A DNA stretch of 64,000 nt, from assembly GCF_016595245.1 (NCBI RefSeq), contig NZ_JAENHM010000021.1:1-64000 (forward strand), in the 5' to 3' direction. The position numbers and the translations under genes are program-made. The notes below the pieces were generated by a model. The model was not told the origin of the DNA. It searched no databases and saw only the letters and a program-made list of their open reading frames with translations. Of this stretch, positions 20,765 to 29,436 are shown one piece after another. Numbering within the stretch: the stretch's first letter is position 1; every line of letters begins with the position of its first letter. The DNA is from Azospirillum endophyticum. GTDB lineage: Bacteria > Pseudomonadota > Alphaproteobacteria > Azospirillales > Azospirillaceae.

Positions 20765-22491
20765 TGCGCGCCGTCACCACCCGCATCGCCAGCACGGCCG
20801 CCGCCTCGGCCGCCGCGGCCGGCGCACTGCTTCCCATCTCGGCCTATGCCGCCGGCGCCGTCGACGGCGCGGTGCAGAAGCAGGCGACGAACGTCTCGGC
20901 CATCGTGATGTTCCTGGTCTTCGTGCTGTTCACGCTGGGCATCACCTACTGGGCGGCGCGGCGTACCAAGTCGGCGAAGGACTTCTACGCCGCCGGCGGC
21001 GGCATCACCGGCTTCCAGAACGGCCTGGCCATCGCCGGCGACTACATGTCGGCGGCCTCCTTCCTGGGCATCGCCGGCTTGGTGTACGCCAACGGCTTCG
21101 ACGGCCTGATCTATTCGGTCGGCTTCCTGGTCGGCTGGCCGATCGTGCTGTTCCTGATCGCGGAGCGGCTGCGCAACCTCGGCAAATACACCTTCGCCGA
21201 CGTCGCCTCCTACCGCTTCAAGCAGACGCCGATCCGCACGCTGTCGGCCTGCGGCTCGCTGGCGACGGTCACCTTCTACCTGATCGCCCAGATGGTGGGT
21301 GCCGGCAAGCTGATCCAGCTGCTGTTCGGCCTCGATTACATGTTCGCCGTCATCATCGTCGGCGTGCTGATGATCGGCTACGTGACCTTCGGCGGCATGC
21401 TGGCGACCACCTGGGTGCAGATCATCAAGGCGGTGCTGCTGCTGTCCGGCGCGTCCTTCATGGCCTTCATGATCCTCGCCAAGTTCGGCTTCAGCCCGGA
21501 GGCGATGTTCAAGGCCGCCGTCGACGTGCATCCGAAGGGCGTCGCCATCATGTCCCCGGGTGCCTTCGTCTCCGATCCGGTCGACACCATCTCGCTCGGC
21601 CTGACCCTGATGTTCGGCACCGCCGGCCTGCCGCACATCCTGATGCGCTTCTTCACCGTCTCCGATGCCAAGGAAGCCCGCAAGTCGGTCTTCTACGCCA
21701 CCGGCCTCATCGGCTACTTCTACATCCTGACCTTCATCATCGGCTTCGGCGCCATCGTGCTGATCCTGGGCAAGGATGCCAACGGTGCCTATCCGTTCCT
21801 GACCGCCGCCCCGGCGGAGGGTATCAAGGCGGCCGTCGCCTCGGTCATCGGCGGCACCAACATGGCGGCCATCCACACCGCCCACGCGGTCGGCGGCGAT
21901 CTGTTCTTCGGCTTCATCTCCGCCGTCGCCTTCGCCACCATCCTGGCGGTGGTCGCCGGCCTGACGCTGGCCGGCGCCTCGGCCGTCTCCCATGACCTCT
22001 ACGCCTCGGTCTTCGCCCGCGGCCGCGTCAACGAAGCCGACGAGATCCGCGTGTCGAAGATCACCACGGTGGTGATCGGCATCGTCTCCATCGTGCTGGG
22101 CGTCGCCTTCGAGAACCAGAACGTCGCCTTCATGGTGGGCCTGGCCTTCGCCATCGCCGCCTCGACCAACTTCCCCATCCTGCTGATGTCGATGTTCTGG
22201 GGCAAGATGACCACCCGCGGCGCGGTGATGGGCGGTGCGATCGGCCTGATCTCCGCCTGCGTCATGATCGCCCTCGGCCCGACGGTGTGGAAGGCGGTGC
22301 TGGGCCATCCGACCGCGATCGTCGGCTATGCCAACCCGGGCGTGTTCTCGATCATCCTCGCCTTCGCCGGCATCTGGTTCTTCTCGATCACCGACAACAG
22401 CGCGCAGGCCCAGAAGGAGCGCCGTGACTTCGAGGACCAGTATGTCCGGTCGCAGACCGGGCTGGGTGCCGAGGGGGCGTCCGCCCACTAA
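20764..22491 (+). CDS. actP: Cation/acetate symporter
   Basis: A 575-residue sodium/solute symporter (SSF) like ActP, which imports acetate and other short-chain carboxylates with a cation. It has a cleavable-looking N-terminus (about residues 1-30, ending [10 protein letters not shown]), then 13 hydrophobic spans. SSF landmarks include the [23 protein letters not shown] motif, the [10 protein letters not shown] region and the Na+-site helix. The start at ATG 20764 overlaps the DUF485 stop by one base. A candidate terminator follows at 22638, before the cNMP/CBS gene. The DUF485-ActP pair is standard for acetate uptake. Substrate specificity is inferred. Confidence 0.93.
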   Translation: MRAVTTRIASTAAASAAAAGALLPISAYAAGAVDGAVQKQATNVSAIVMFLVFVLFTLGITYWAARRTKSAKDFYAAGGGITGFQNGLAIAGDYMSAASFLGIAGLVYANGFDGLIYSVGFLVGWPIVLFLIAERLRNLGKYTFADVASYRFKQTPIRTLSACGSLATVTFYLIAQMVGAGKLIQLLFGLDYMFAVIIVGVLMIGYVTFGGMLATTWVQIIKAVLLLSGASFMAFMILAKFGFSPEAMFKAAVDVHPKGVAIMSPGAFVSDPVDTISLGLTLMFGTAGLPHILMRFFTVSDAKEARKSVFYATGLIGYFYILTFIIGFGAIVLILGKDANGAYPFLTAAPAEGIKAAVASVIGGTNMAAIHTAHAVGGDLFFGFISAVAFATILAVVAGLTLAGASAVSHDLYASVFARGRVNEADEIRVSKITTVVIGIVSIVLGVAFENQNVAFMVGLAFAIAASTNFPILLMSMFWGKMTTRGAVMGGAIGLISACVMIALGPTVWKAVLGHPTAIVGYANPGVFSIILAFAGIWFFSITDNSAQAQKERRDFEDQYVRSQTGLGAEGASAH

Positions 22492-22637
22492 GGGGGGCGA
22501 AGCAAGCAAGGGAAGGGATCGCGTCTCGCACCGCGTCCCTTCCCCCCTTCGGGGAAAGCGAAGCCCGTGCGGTGAAGCGAACACGCCGCCAAATGTCGCA
22601 CCCGCTTCCGGCATTCCGCCCGGCGGGTGTATCCTGG

Positions 22638-22674
22638 AAAGCGCCCCCGGACCCGATCCGGAGGCGCTTTTTTC
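22638..22674 (+). terminator. Rho-independent terminator after actP
   Basis: An imperfect stem AAAGCGCC...GGCGCTTT with an inner CCGGA/TCCGG pairing is followed by TTTTTT. It lies between actP and the next gene's GTG start at 22722. The downstream gene is therefore likely to have its own promoter or depend on read-through. Confidence 0.7.
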
Positions 22675-22721
22675 ATGACCGGCCACCCCGCGATCCAGCC
22701 GCCCCGCAACGGAGTCCGCCC

Positions 22722-24575
22722 GTGCAGCATGCGACGCCGCCCGCTTCTCCGGACTTCGATTTCGGGCGTCCGCCCTTCGACCTGCTGACGGAGGGGCAGC
22801 GGACCGCGCTGGCCGGTGCGCTCGACATCGCGCTCCATCCGCGTGGCGCCGTCATCCTCAGCCGGGAGGAGCCGACCGACTCGCTGTTCGTCGTTCTGCG
22901 CGGCAGCGTCCAGGAGCGCCGCGGCGGCGAGGTGGCGGTGGTTCACGGACCCAGCGACCGTTTCGGTCTGCAGGCGCTGTATGGCACGGCGGGTGGGGAT
23001 GGTACCGGTTCCCGCCGCTTCATCGCGGCGGAGGACTGCGTCTGCCATTTGATCCCGCGCGCCGCGCTGGAAGCGCTGGCTGGGGAGAATCCGGAATTCG
23101 GTTCCGCCATTCTCGGCGATTTCGCCCAGCGCATGCGCGATCTCGCGGCAGTGCGTTCCAACCGCGAGATGGCGGCGCTGACCATGGCGCGCATTCGGCA
23201 GGCCCATCTTCACCCGCCGCTGTTCGTCGATGCCGCCGCCAGCCTGCGCGACGCGGCCGACGCGATGCGGCGGAACCGCGCCAGCAGCGTGTTGGTCCGT
23301 GGGGAGGATGGACGCAGCGGCATCCTGACCGGCACCGACCTGCGCGATCTGGTGGTGCTGGACGGCCGGCCGGTGGCCGACCCGGTCGGGCCGCTTGCCC
23401 GCTACGGCTTGGTGACGCTCGACCGCGACGACCTGCTGTTCAACGCGCTGGTGCTGATGACCAAGCATGCGGTGCGCCGGCTGGTGGTGACGGAAAACGG
23501 CGCCATCGTCGGGCTGTTGGGGCAAAGCGACCTGCTGGCGGTGCTGTCCAACCATTCCCAGGTCATCGGGCTGCAGGTGGAGCATGCGACCGATCCTGCC
23601 GACCTGCGCCGGGCCAGCCGCTCCATCGTCGAGCTGATCCGCACCCTGCACGCTACCGGGGTCAAGGTCGCCTTCATCGCCGATCTGGTCACGGAACTGA
23701 ACCGCCGCATCTTCCGCAAGCTGTTCGAATTGCTGGCCCCGCCGGACCTGCTGGCGAACAGCTGTCTGATCGTGATGGGCAGCGAAGGGCGCGGCGAACA
23801 GCTGCTGAAGACCGACCAGGACAACGGCCTGATCCTGCGCGACGGCTTCGACTGCCCCGATCTGCCGCGCATCGCGGCTGACTTCACCCGCCATCTGGTC
23901 GAATTCGGCTATCCGCCCTGTCCCGGCAACATCATGGTGTCGAACCCGGATTGGACCCGGTCGCTCGCCGGCTACAAGGATGCCCTGTTCAACTGGGTTC
24001 ACCGCCCGGACGAAGCGGCGCAGATGAACCTCGCGATCTTCTACGACGCCGCCCCGGTGGCCGGGGACGCCACGCTGTTGGCCGACGCGAAGAATTATCT
24101 GTTGAGCCGCCTCCAGGACAACCAGATGTTCTTCACCCAGTTCGCCCGTCCGGCCCTGTCCTTCGACACGCCGAGCGGCCTGTTCGCCGCATTGTTCGAG
24201 CGGCGCCGGGCGGAGCCGGTGGACATCAAGAAGGCCGGTATCTTCCCCATCGTCCATGGCGTGCGCGCGCTGGCGCTGGAACGGCACCGGGCGGAGACCA
24301 ACACGGTGGAGCGCATCCAGGTGCTGGCGGAACTGGGGGCGCTGGACCGCAAGATGGCGGCCGATCTGGTGGAGGCCTTCACCATCCTGTCGACCATCCG
24401 CCTAAAGGCACGAGTCGATCTGCCGGAAGAGGGGCCGGAGGCGGAACCGGTCATCGACAACCTCGTCCATCCCGACCAGCTGAGCAAGCTCGACCGCGAC
24501 CAGTTCAAGGATTGTCTGGCCCTGGTGAAAAGCTTCAAGGAGCTGATCGCCCACCATTTCCGCCTGAATCATTGA
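22722..24575 (+). CDS. cNMP-binding/CBS/DUF294 nucleotidyltransferase-like signalling protein
   Basis: A 617-residue multidomain protein. A cyclic-nucleotide-binding-type beta barrel (about 20-130) has FVVLRGSVQERRGG. Two CBS repeats (about 155-270) have ASSVLVRG and VRRLVVTENGAIVGLLGQSDLL. A GlnD-like nucleotidyltransferase DUF294 domain (about 300-430) has GSEGRGEQ at 353 and the metal-binding TDQDN at 364-368. A DUF294_C helical domain follows (about 460-600). The start is GTG at 22722 with GGAG 8 bp upstream. Homologues are commonly next to ActP-type symporters and a DnaQ-fold exonuclease, as here, so it probably controls acetate uptake or use by nucleotide-dependent signalling. The ligand is unknown. 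Confidence 0.9.
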   Translation: MQHATPPASPDFDFGRPPFDLLTEGQRTALAGALDIALHPRGAVILSREEPTDSLFVVLRGSVQERRGGEVAVVHGPSDRFGLQALYGTAGGDGTGSRRFIAAEDCVCHLIPRAALEALAGENPEFGSAILGDFAQRMRDLAAVRSNREMAALTMARIRQAHLHPPLFVDAAASLRDAADAMRRNRASSVLVRGEDGRSGILTGTDLRDLVVLDGRPVADPVGPLARYGLVTLDRDDLLFNALVLMTKHAVRRLVVTENGAIVGLLGQSDLLAVLSNHSQVIGLQVEHATDPADLRRASRSIVELIRTLHATGVKVAFIADLVTELNRRIFRKLFELLAPPDLLANSCLIVMGSEGRGEQLLKTDQDNGLILRDGFDCPDLPRIAADFTRHLVEFGYPPCPGNIMVSNPDWTRSLAGYKDALFNWVHRPDEAAQMNLAIFYDAAPVAGDATLLADAKNYLLSRLQDNQMFFTQFARPALSFDTPSGLFAALFERRRAEPVDIKKAGIFPIVHGVRALALERHRAETNTVERIQVLAELGALDRKMAADLVEAFTILSTIRLKARVDLPEEGPEAEPVIDNLVHPDQLSKLDRDQFKDCLALVKSFKELIAHHFRLNH

Positions 24576-24585
24576 GGCGGCGACG

Positions 24586-25107
24586 ATGGCGCACTCCGAT
24601 CACAGCGACGGCAGCCGGGGCCCCGATCACCGTCTTTCAGATCGCCGGGGCCATGATCGAAGAGACCGCGTGGCGATCCATTGCGAAGCGACCAGCTTCG
24701 ATCCGGAGGCGGCAAGGCCGCTGTCCTTCGCCGCCATCCGCATCCGCGGTCCCCGCATCCTGACCGGCAGCGCCCTGCTGCTCCATCCCGGCAGCGACAC
24801 CGGTCTGGCCGAGGCCGGCGACCGGCTGCATGCCTTCATCGGCGACCGCCCGCTGGTCGGCTATTACCTGGATTTCTCCGTCGCCATGGCGGAACGCCTG
24901 ACCGGGCGGCCGCTGTCGGACGAGCGGACGGAGGTGTCCAGCCTCTATTACGACCGCAAGATCCGCAGCCTGTCCAAGCAGGCGGTCGATCTGCGGCTGG
25001 ACAGCATGGTCCGCGACCTCGACCTGCCGGTGCGGCCCGACGGGGCCTTCGGCATCGCGCTGACCGCCGCCATGGCATGGCTGCGGCTGACGCAGGACGG
25101 GCGCTGA
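24586..25107 (+). CDS. DnaQ-fold (3'-5' exonuclease-like) protein, catalytic residues lost
   Basis: A 173-residue protein matches the small exonuclease domain usually placed after DUF294 genes, but its active site is degenerate. The canonical DEDDh pattern D-x-E, F-D, H, D reads here as H32-C-E34, F-S98, D152, I157 (from VAIHCEATSF, YLDFSVAM and PDGAFGIALTAAM). Only one of five catalytic residues (E34) remains. The fold around them (RPLSFAAIRIRG, LVGYYLDF, LTAAMAWLRL) is intact, so it is more likely a pseudoenzyme or binding partner than a broken gene. The start at 24586 is uncertain. GTG 24670 is an alternative. It is 10 bp after DUF294. Confidence 0.72.
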   Translation: MAHSDHSDGSRGPDHRLSDRRGHDRRDRVAIHCEATSFDPEAARPLSFAAIRIRGPRILTGSALLLHPGSDTGLAEAGDRLHAFIGDRPLVGYYLDFSVAMAERLTGRPLSDERTEVSSLYYDRKIRSLSKQAVDLRLDSMVRDLDLPVRPDGAFGIALTAAMAWLRLTQDGR

Positions 25108-25111
25108 AGGC

Positions 25112-25990
25112 TCAGAACCCGACACGCTCCACGTCGAAGGCGCGATCGTGGGTCAGCGACGGGACCATGCCGCGCGCTTCGGCGATGCGGTCCAGGTCGA
25201 GGTCGGCGGTGATGAATCCGACCTCGGTTCCGGCATCGGCCAGCACCTCGCCCCAGGGGGCGACCAGCAAGGAATGGCCGTAGGTCTGGCGGCCCTGGTC
25301 GTGGCTGCCGGTCTGGGCCGGGGCGATCACGAAGCAGCCGGTCTCGATGGCGCGGGCGCGCAGCAGCGTGTGCCAATGGGCGCGGCCGGTCGGCACGGTG
25401 AAGGCGGCCGGCACGGTCAGGATCGATGCCCCCGCCTGGGCCAGCGCCCGGTAGAGAGCGGCGAAGCGCAGATCGTAGCAGACGGTCATGCCGATGCCGC
25501 CCCACGGGCTGGAGGCCACCACCGCCCGCTCACCCGGCCGGAAGCTGGCCGATTCGCGATAGGTCTCGCCATCCTTCAGCGTGACGTCGAACATGTGGAT
25601 CTTGTCGTAGGAGGCGACGGTCCGCCCATCGGCGTCGAACAGGTAACTGCGGTTGGCGGCGCGCCCGTCGTCGAGCAGGACATGCAGGGTGCCGCCCAGG
25701 ATCCAGGCCCCGGTCTCCCGGGCCAGATCGGCGAAGAACGGAATGGCGGGATGCTCCGCCTCGCTCCGGACTCGCTCCATGGTCTTGGCGCGGCCCTGGA
25801 CGATCCAGCCGACATTCTCCGGCAGGGTGATGAAGGCGGCACCGGCGTCGCGGGCGCGGCGGACGATGTCGCCCGCCGCCCGCAGGTTCGGTTCGAGCTC
25901 CGTGCCCGCATTCACCTGGACGCAGGCGGCCTTCAGCAGGCCGCCCCCAGTGCCGCCCCCAATGGCGCCCCCGGCCGCATCGTCGCTCAT
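25112..25990 (-). CDS. Carbon-nitrogen hydrolase (Nit1-type amidase)
   Basis: A 292-residue nitrilase-superfamily protein with catalytic triad E58 (LPEN), K130 (YDKIHMFD) and C171 (VCYDLRF). The closest branch is Nit1/NitFhit-like deaminated-glutathione amidase, judged by DKIHMFDV and the short RFAALYRALA segment. It would hydrolyse an amide bond such as that in deaminated glutathione. The glycine-rich N-terminal 15 residues precede the fold. Its start overlaps the grxC stop by 4 bp (ATGA), so it is translationally coupled to the glutaredoxin gene, consistent with glutathione metabolism. It is convergent with the DnaQ-fold gene (5 bp apart). Confidence 0.9.
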   Translation of the reverse strand: MSDDAAGGAIGGGTGGGLLKAACVQVNAGTELEPNLRAAGDIVRRARDAGAAFITLPENVGWIVQGRAKTMERVRSEAEHPAIPFFADLARETGAWILGGTLHVLLDDGRAANRSYLFDADGRTVASYDKIHMFDVTLKDGETYRESASFRPGERAVVASSPWGGIGMTVCYDLRFAALYRALAQAGASILTVPAAFTVPTGRAHWHTLLRARAIETGCFVIAPAQTGSHDQGRQTYGHSLLVAPWGEVLADAGTEVGFITADLDLDRIAEARGMVPSLTHDRAFDVERVGF

Positions 25991-26250
25991 GCGGCGATGC
26001 CGAGCAGCGGATCGAGCCTGCCGTCGCGGTCGAGCGCATGGATGTCGTCGCTGCCGCCATACGGCTTCCCGTCGATGAAGATCTGCGGGACGGTGGTCCG
26101 GCCTTCCGACCGCTCGATCATCTCGCTGCGGCGGCCCGGCTGGGCGTAAAGGTCGATTTCCTCGTAGGTCACGCCCTTGCGGTCGAGCAGGCTCTTCGCC
26201 CGTATGCAGTAGGGACAGAAGGGCGTGGTGTAGATCACGACGTCGGCCAT
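25987..26250 (-). CDS. grxC: Glutaredoxin 3
   Basis: An 87-residue glutaredoxin of the dithiol type, active site C12-P-Y-C15 and the cis-Pro TVPQIFIDGKPYGGSDD. It reduces disulfides and ribonucleotide reductase using glutathione. The full length equals that of E. coli Grx3. The stop overlaps the Nit1-type gene by 4 bp. About 120 bp upstream lies the comF 3' end on the same strand, so the three may form an operon. Confidence 0.95.
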   Translation of the reverse strand: MADVVIYTTPFCPYCIRAKSLLDRKGVTYEEIDLYAQPGRRSEMIERSEGRTTVPQIFIDGKPYGGSDDIHALDRDGRLDPLLGIAA

Positions 26251-26367
26251 GCCACTGGGCTCCTCTTTGACTTGGACAAACTATAGGATCAACCCACGGG
26301 AGGCGCCAGACGTTGCAGCCCGTGCGAAACGCCGGTCAGCGTCGCCGGATGCGGCCCTTCCCAAGCG

Positions 26368-27165
26368 TCAGCGCTGCACCACCCGCGCCAGCGTCAGCAC
26401 GTCGACCCGGGCCGCCCCGGCTCGCAGCAGGACCCGCGCGCATTCGGCCAGCGTCGCCCCGGTGGTCATCACGTCGTCGACGAGCACCAGCCGCCGCCCC
26501 GTCACCTGGTCCGCCGCCGCCTGTCCCGGCCGCAGGCGGAAGGCGCCCTTGACGTTGCGCTGGCGCCCCTGGCGGTCCAGCCCGCCCTGGGTCGGGGTGG
26601 ACCGCCAGCGTTGCAGCAGGTCGGGCGTGGTGGGGATGCCGCTGTGCCGCGACAGCGCCTGGGCCAGCAGGGCCGCCTGGTTGTAGCGGCGGCGGAACAG
26701 GCGGGCGCGGTGCAGCGGCACCGGCAGCAGCCGGTCGGCATCCTCCAGCAGCTCCTTCCCGGCGCGGGCCAGCCAGATGCCGTAGGATTTGGCGGCATGG
26801 ATGCGGTCGCCGTGCTTGAAGCCCAGCACCAGCGGCCGGCTGCCGTCGTCATAGACCAGCACGGCGCGGGCGCGGGCGAAGCGGGGCGGGGCGGCGATGC
26901 AGGCACCGCACAGGGCTCCCTGCTGCGCCTCATATTCGAAGGGAACGCCGCAGCAGGCGCAGAGCGGCGGAGCGATGAAGGTCAGCTTGGTCCAGCAGGC
27001 CGCGCACAGCCCGCCCTGGCGGTCCACCGCCTCGCCGCAGCAGAGGCAGCGCGGCGGCAGCAGCGCGTCCAGCAGCAGGGTCGCCGCACCGGCGGCGGCG
27101 CGGCCCAATCCGGCGAGCGAGGTGACCAAGGGTGCCGGTGCCTGCATCGCCGCCGATCCGGTCAC
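26368..27165 (-). CDS. comF: ComF family phosphoribosyltransferase-like protein
   Basis: A 265-residue ComF protein. The N-terminal zinc region has CLCCGEAV, CAAC and CACCGVP clusters. The C-terminal PRTase domain has the PRPP loop VLVDDVMTTGAT and the signature RRRYNQAALLAQAL. ComF/GntX proteins are tied to DNA uptake in competent species and otherwise of unclear use. The start is GTG at 27165, overlapping the upstream FliQ-like stop (GTGA), and is chosen for that coupling. ATG 27147 would remove six residues. Confidence 0.9.
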   Translation of the reverse strand: MTGSAAMQAPAPLVTSLAGLGRAAAGAATLLLDALLPPRCLCCGEAVDRQGGLCAACWTKLTFIAPPLCACCGVPFEYEAQQGALCGACIAAPPRFARARAVLVYDDGSRPLVLGFKHGDRIHAAKSYGIWLARAGKELLEDADRLLPVPLHRARLFRRRYNQAALLAQALSRHSGIPTTPDLLQRWRSTPTQGGLDRQGRQRNVKGAFRLRPGQAAADQVTGRRLVLVDDVMTTGATLAECARVLLRAGAARVDVLTLARVVQR

Positions 27166-27428
27166 TGCAGCATGGCGATGCGTTCGAAGATCACGCCGGT
27201 GTAATCGCGCAGAGCCAGATAGATCGCCGGGCCGGTGACGAACAGGATCAGCAGGGTGGCGAAGAACTTGGTGTCCTGCTGCAGCGACGATTCGTTGATG
27301 TTGGTGGCGCTCTGGAACAGCATCAGCGCCGCCGACAGCAGGGCGGTGATGCCAAGCGGCGGCAGCGAGATCTTCAGGATGACCATCAGCGCTTCATGGC
27401 TGACGGCGATGGCCTCATCGATGCCCAT
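27162..27428 (-). CDS. fliQ: FliQ-like export apparatus protein, isolated from flagellar genes
   Basis: An 88-residue, two-span membrane protein matching FliQ (89 residues in E. coli). It has the family's QSATNINESSLQ segment after the first span, where E. coli has a similar ATQINE, then AGP/TGPAIYL and a C-terminal hydrophobic end. FliQ forms part of the flagellar type III export gate with FliP and FliR. Here no flagellar gene is nearby. Instead it overlaps comF by 4 bp. ATG 27428 is chosen because earlier codons are unlike the family. It could serve a flagellar system elsewhere in the genome or be a type III secretion SctS homologue. Confidence 0.72.
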   Translation of the reverse strand: MGIDEAIAVSHEALMVILKISLPPLGITALLSAALMLFQSATNINESSLQQDTKFFATLLILFVTGPAIYLALRDYTGVIFERIAMLQ

Positions 27429-27553
27429 TCCGATGCCCGTCCGGTTGCGGTCCCGACCGGTCTTCGCCGATCGGGGTTGGTGGCGTGGAGAAGGTGGCTG
27501 GCCTGCGAGTGTAGCACGGTTGTCGCGTCGCCGGGCTGGGGTATAGTGCGGCC

Positions 27554-28465
27554 ATGACAAGCCCCGACAGCATGACCGTCTTCGACCGCGCGCTGGTCCG
27601 CCGCCGCCGCGACCGCGCCGTCGCCGAATTCACCGACCATTCCTTCCTGTTCGAGGAGATCGCCGACCGCTTGGCCGACCGGCTGGAGGACGTGATCCGT
27701 CCCTTCCCGCTGGCGCTGGACGTCGGCTGCCACGACGGGGCGATGGGCCGCATCCTGAAGGGTCGCAAGGGGATCGAGCGGCTGGTCGCCTGCGACCTGT
27801 CGCCGGACTTCGCCCGTGCCGCCGGCGGCACGGGCAACCGGGCGGTCGCCGCCGCGATCGCCGCCGACGAGGAGTTCCTGCCCTTCGCCCCCGGCAGCTT
27901 CGATCTGGCGGTCAGCAATCTCAGCCTGCACTGGGTCAACGACCTGCCGGGCGCCCTGGTCCAGATCCGGCAGGCGCTGAAGCCGGACGGTTTCTTCTGC
28001 GCCTCCATGCTGGGCGGCCAGACCCTGGCCGAGCTGCGCCGTTGCCTCTACGAGGCGGAGATGGAGGTTTCGGGCGGCGTCTCTCCCCGCGTGTCGCCCT
28101 TTGCCGAGATCAAGGATGCCGGCGGGTTGCTGCAACGTGCCGGCTTCGCCCTGCCGGTGGTCGACAGCGACGTCATCACCGTCACCTATTCCGACGCCTT
28201 CGCCCTGATGCGCGAGCTGCGCGGCATGGGCGAGACCAACGCCGTGCTGGCGCGGCGCAAGGTTCCGGCCTCCCGCGCCCTGCTGTTCGATGCCGCCCGG
28301 CGCTATGCCGAGCTCTATGCCGAGCCGGACGGGCGCATCCCGGTGACCTTCGAGGTGCTCTATCTCGCCGGCTGGTCGCCGCATGAAAGCCAGCAGCAGC
28401 CGTCGAAGCGCGGCAGCGGGCAGATCCCGCTGGGCGATGCGCTGAAGGGTGGCGGCCTGCAGTGA
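27554..28465 (+). CDS. NDUFAF5/BioC-like SAM-dependent enzyme
   Basis: A 303-residue methyltransferase-fold protein. The N-terminus MTVFDRALVRRRRDRA, the SAM-binding ALDVGCHDGAMGR and the SNLSLHWVNDLPGAL segment recall the NDUFAF5 family. In mitochondria NDUFAF5 hydroxylates an arginine of complex I subunit NDUFS7. Bacterial relatives are often labelled BioC, since the biotin enzyme has a similar fold. The SMLGGQTLAELR and FEVLYLAGWSPH parts favour the NDUFAF5 side. ATG 27554 is the natural start. Divergent from fliQ, convergent with the TauE/SafE gene. Function inferred. Confidence 0.82.
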   Translation: MTSPDSMTVFDRALVRRRRDRAVAEFTDHSFLFEEIADRLADRLEDVIRPFPLALDVGCHDGAMGRILKGRKGIERLVACDLSPDFARAAGGTGNRAVAAAIAADEEFLPFAPGSFDLAVSNLSLHWVNDLPGALVQIRQALKPDGFFCASMLGGQTLAELRRCLYEAEMEVSGGVSPRVSPFAEIKDAGGLLQRAGFALPVVDSDVITVTYSDAFALMRELRGMGETNAVLARRKVPASRALLFDAARRYAELYAEPDGRIPVTFEVLYLAGWSPHESQQQPSKRGSGQIPLGDALKGGGLQ

Positions 28466-28485
28466 GAAGATGGTGACCGGCTGGT

Positions 28486-29256
28486 TTACGCAACCAGCTT
28501 CCACGCCATCCAGCCCAGCACCCCGGCGTTCACCAGCATGACCGCCGGGGCGATGCGGGCGACGGCGGTCCGCCAGGTGCGGCCGGCGATATGGCCGGCC
28601 AGCCCGACCGCCAGCAGGCTCGGCACCGTGCCGAGCGCGAAGGCGGCCATGCCGAGCGCGCCGGTCAGCGCGCTGCCGCTCGCCGCCGCCACCGCGACGG
28701 CGCCATAGAGCATCCCGCAGGGAATGAAGCCCAGCGCCACCCCCAGCCCATAACCGCGCCAGCCGGTCGGGTTGCCGAACAGCGGCCGGGCGAGGCCGGA
28801 CACCCGCTCCGCCCACCGGCGCTGCAGCGGATTGCCGCCCGGCGACGGCATTTTCGGCAACCAGGACAGGACGCCGCGCGCGGAATAGCCGAGGAAGAAC
28901 AGCGCCGCCAGCGCCAGCAGCGCCACCGACAGCCAGCGCAGCCCCGGCAGCGCCCCGACATGCCCGGCGACCGAGGCCGACAGCGCGCCGACCAGCGCGT
29001 AGGTCGTCGCCCGCCCGGCATGATAGGGCAGCACCGCCGCTCCGGTCAGGCGCCGGAACTCCGACATCGCCGACAGCGGCACCCGCTCCAGCCGCGCCGA
29101 CACCTGGGCCAGCACGAAGGGGCCGCACATGCCGGCGCAATGGGTGGTGCCTCCCACCAGCCCGGCGGTCAGCAGGGCCAGCAACAGCCCGCCGTCGCGG
29201 TCGACGACCACGGCGCACTGGTTCAGTCCGGCATCCAGCAGCGACAGCGCGTCCAA
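28486..29256 (-). CDS. TauE/SafE-like (DsbD_2 domain) membrane protein with CxxxC
   Basis: A 256-residue integral membrane protein with about six spans. It has the UreH/DsbD_2 signature GGTTHCAGMCGPFV with a CxxxC pair, and repeat-like GFIPCGMLYGAV. Related proteins sit with cytochrome oxidase/copper-loading genes (CcoS, SenC) and may handle copper or thiols. No such genes are here, so the role is unknown. It is convergent with the NDUFAF5-like gene. Confidence 0.85.
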   Translation of the reverse strand: MDALSLLDAGLNQCAVVVDRDGGLLLALLTAGLVGGTTHCAGMCGPFVLAQVSARLERVPLSAMSEFRRLTGAAVLPYHAGRATTYALVGALSASVAGHVGALPGLRWLSVALLALAALFFLGYSARGVLSWLPKMPSPGGNPLQRRWAERVSGLARPLFGNPTGWRGYGLGVALGFIPCGMLYGAVAVAAASGSALTGALGMAAFALGTVPSLLAVGLAGHIAGRTWRTAVARIAPAVMLVNAGVLGWMAWKLVA

Positions 29257-29419
29257 GGGATAGCCTCTCCGTTTCGGGACCTGTCGGCGATCTTAGGGGG
29301 AGGGGACGGACGGTCCAATGACGTGGGTCAATGGAAGGAGCGGCCCTCCGGGGATGTGGGGGGAAGCGACCGGGGGATGTCCGTCGCAGGGCGTGCCGTG
29401 CGCGTTCTCCGGCCGCGGT

Positions 29420-29433
29420 CGCTTAACCCCACG
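29420..29433 (+). repeat. Iteron-like 14-mer downstream of repA
   Basis: CGCTTAACCCCACG matches the CGCTTNNCCCCAYG pattern of the 30.5-kb cluster and sits just 3 bp before the repA stop on the downstream side. Identical in sequence to the copy at 30666. It is the only copy on the 3' side. Confidence 0.6.
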
Positions 29434-29436
29434 CCC

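Noticed and set aside
27386..29218. A 610-codon minus-strand frame spanning several genes
   Set aside because: It crosses fliQ, the NDUFAF5-like and TauE/SafE-like genes, all of which have clear motifs in other frames.
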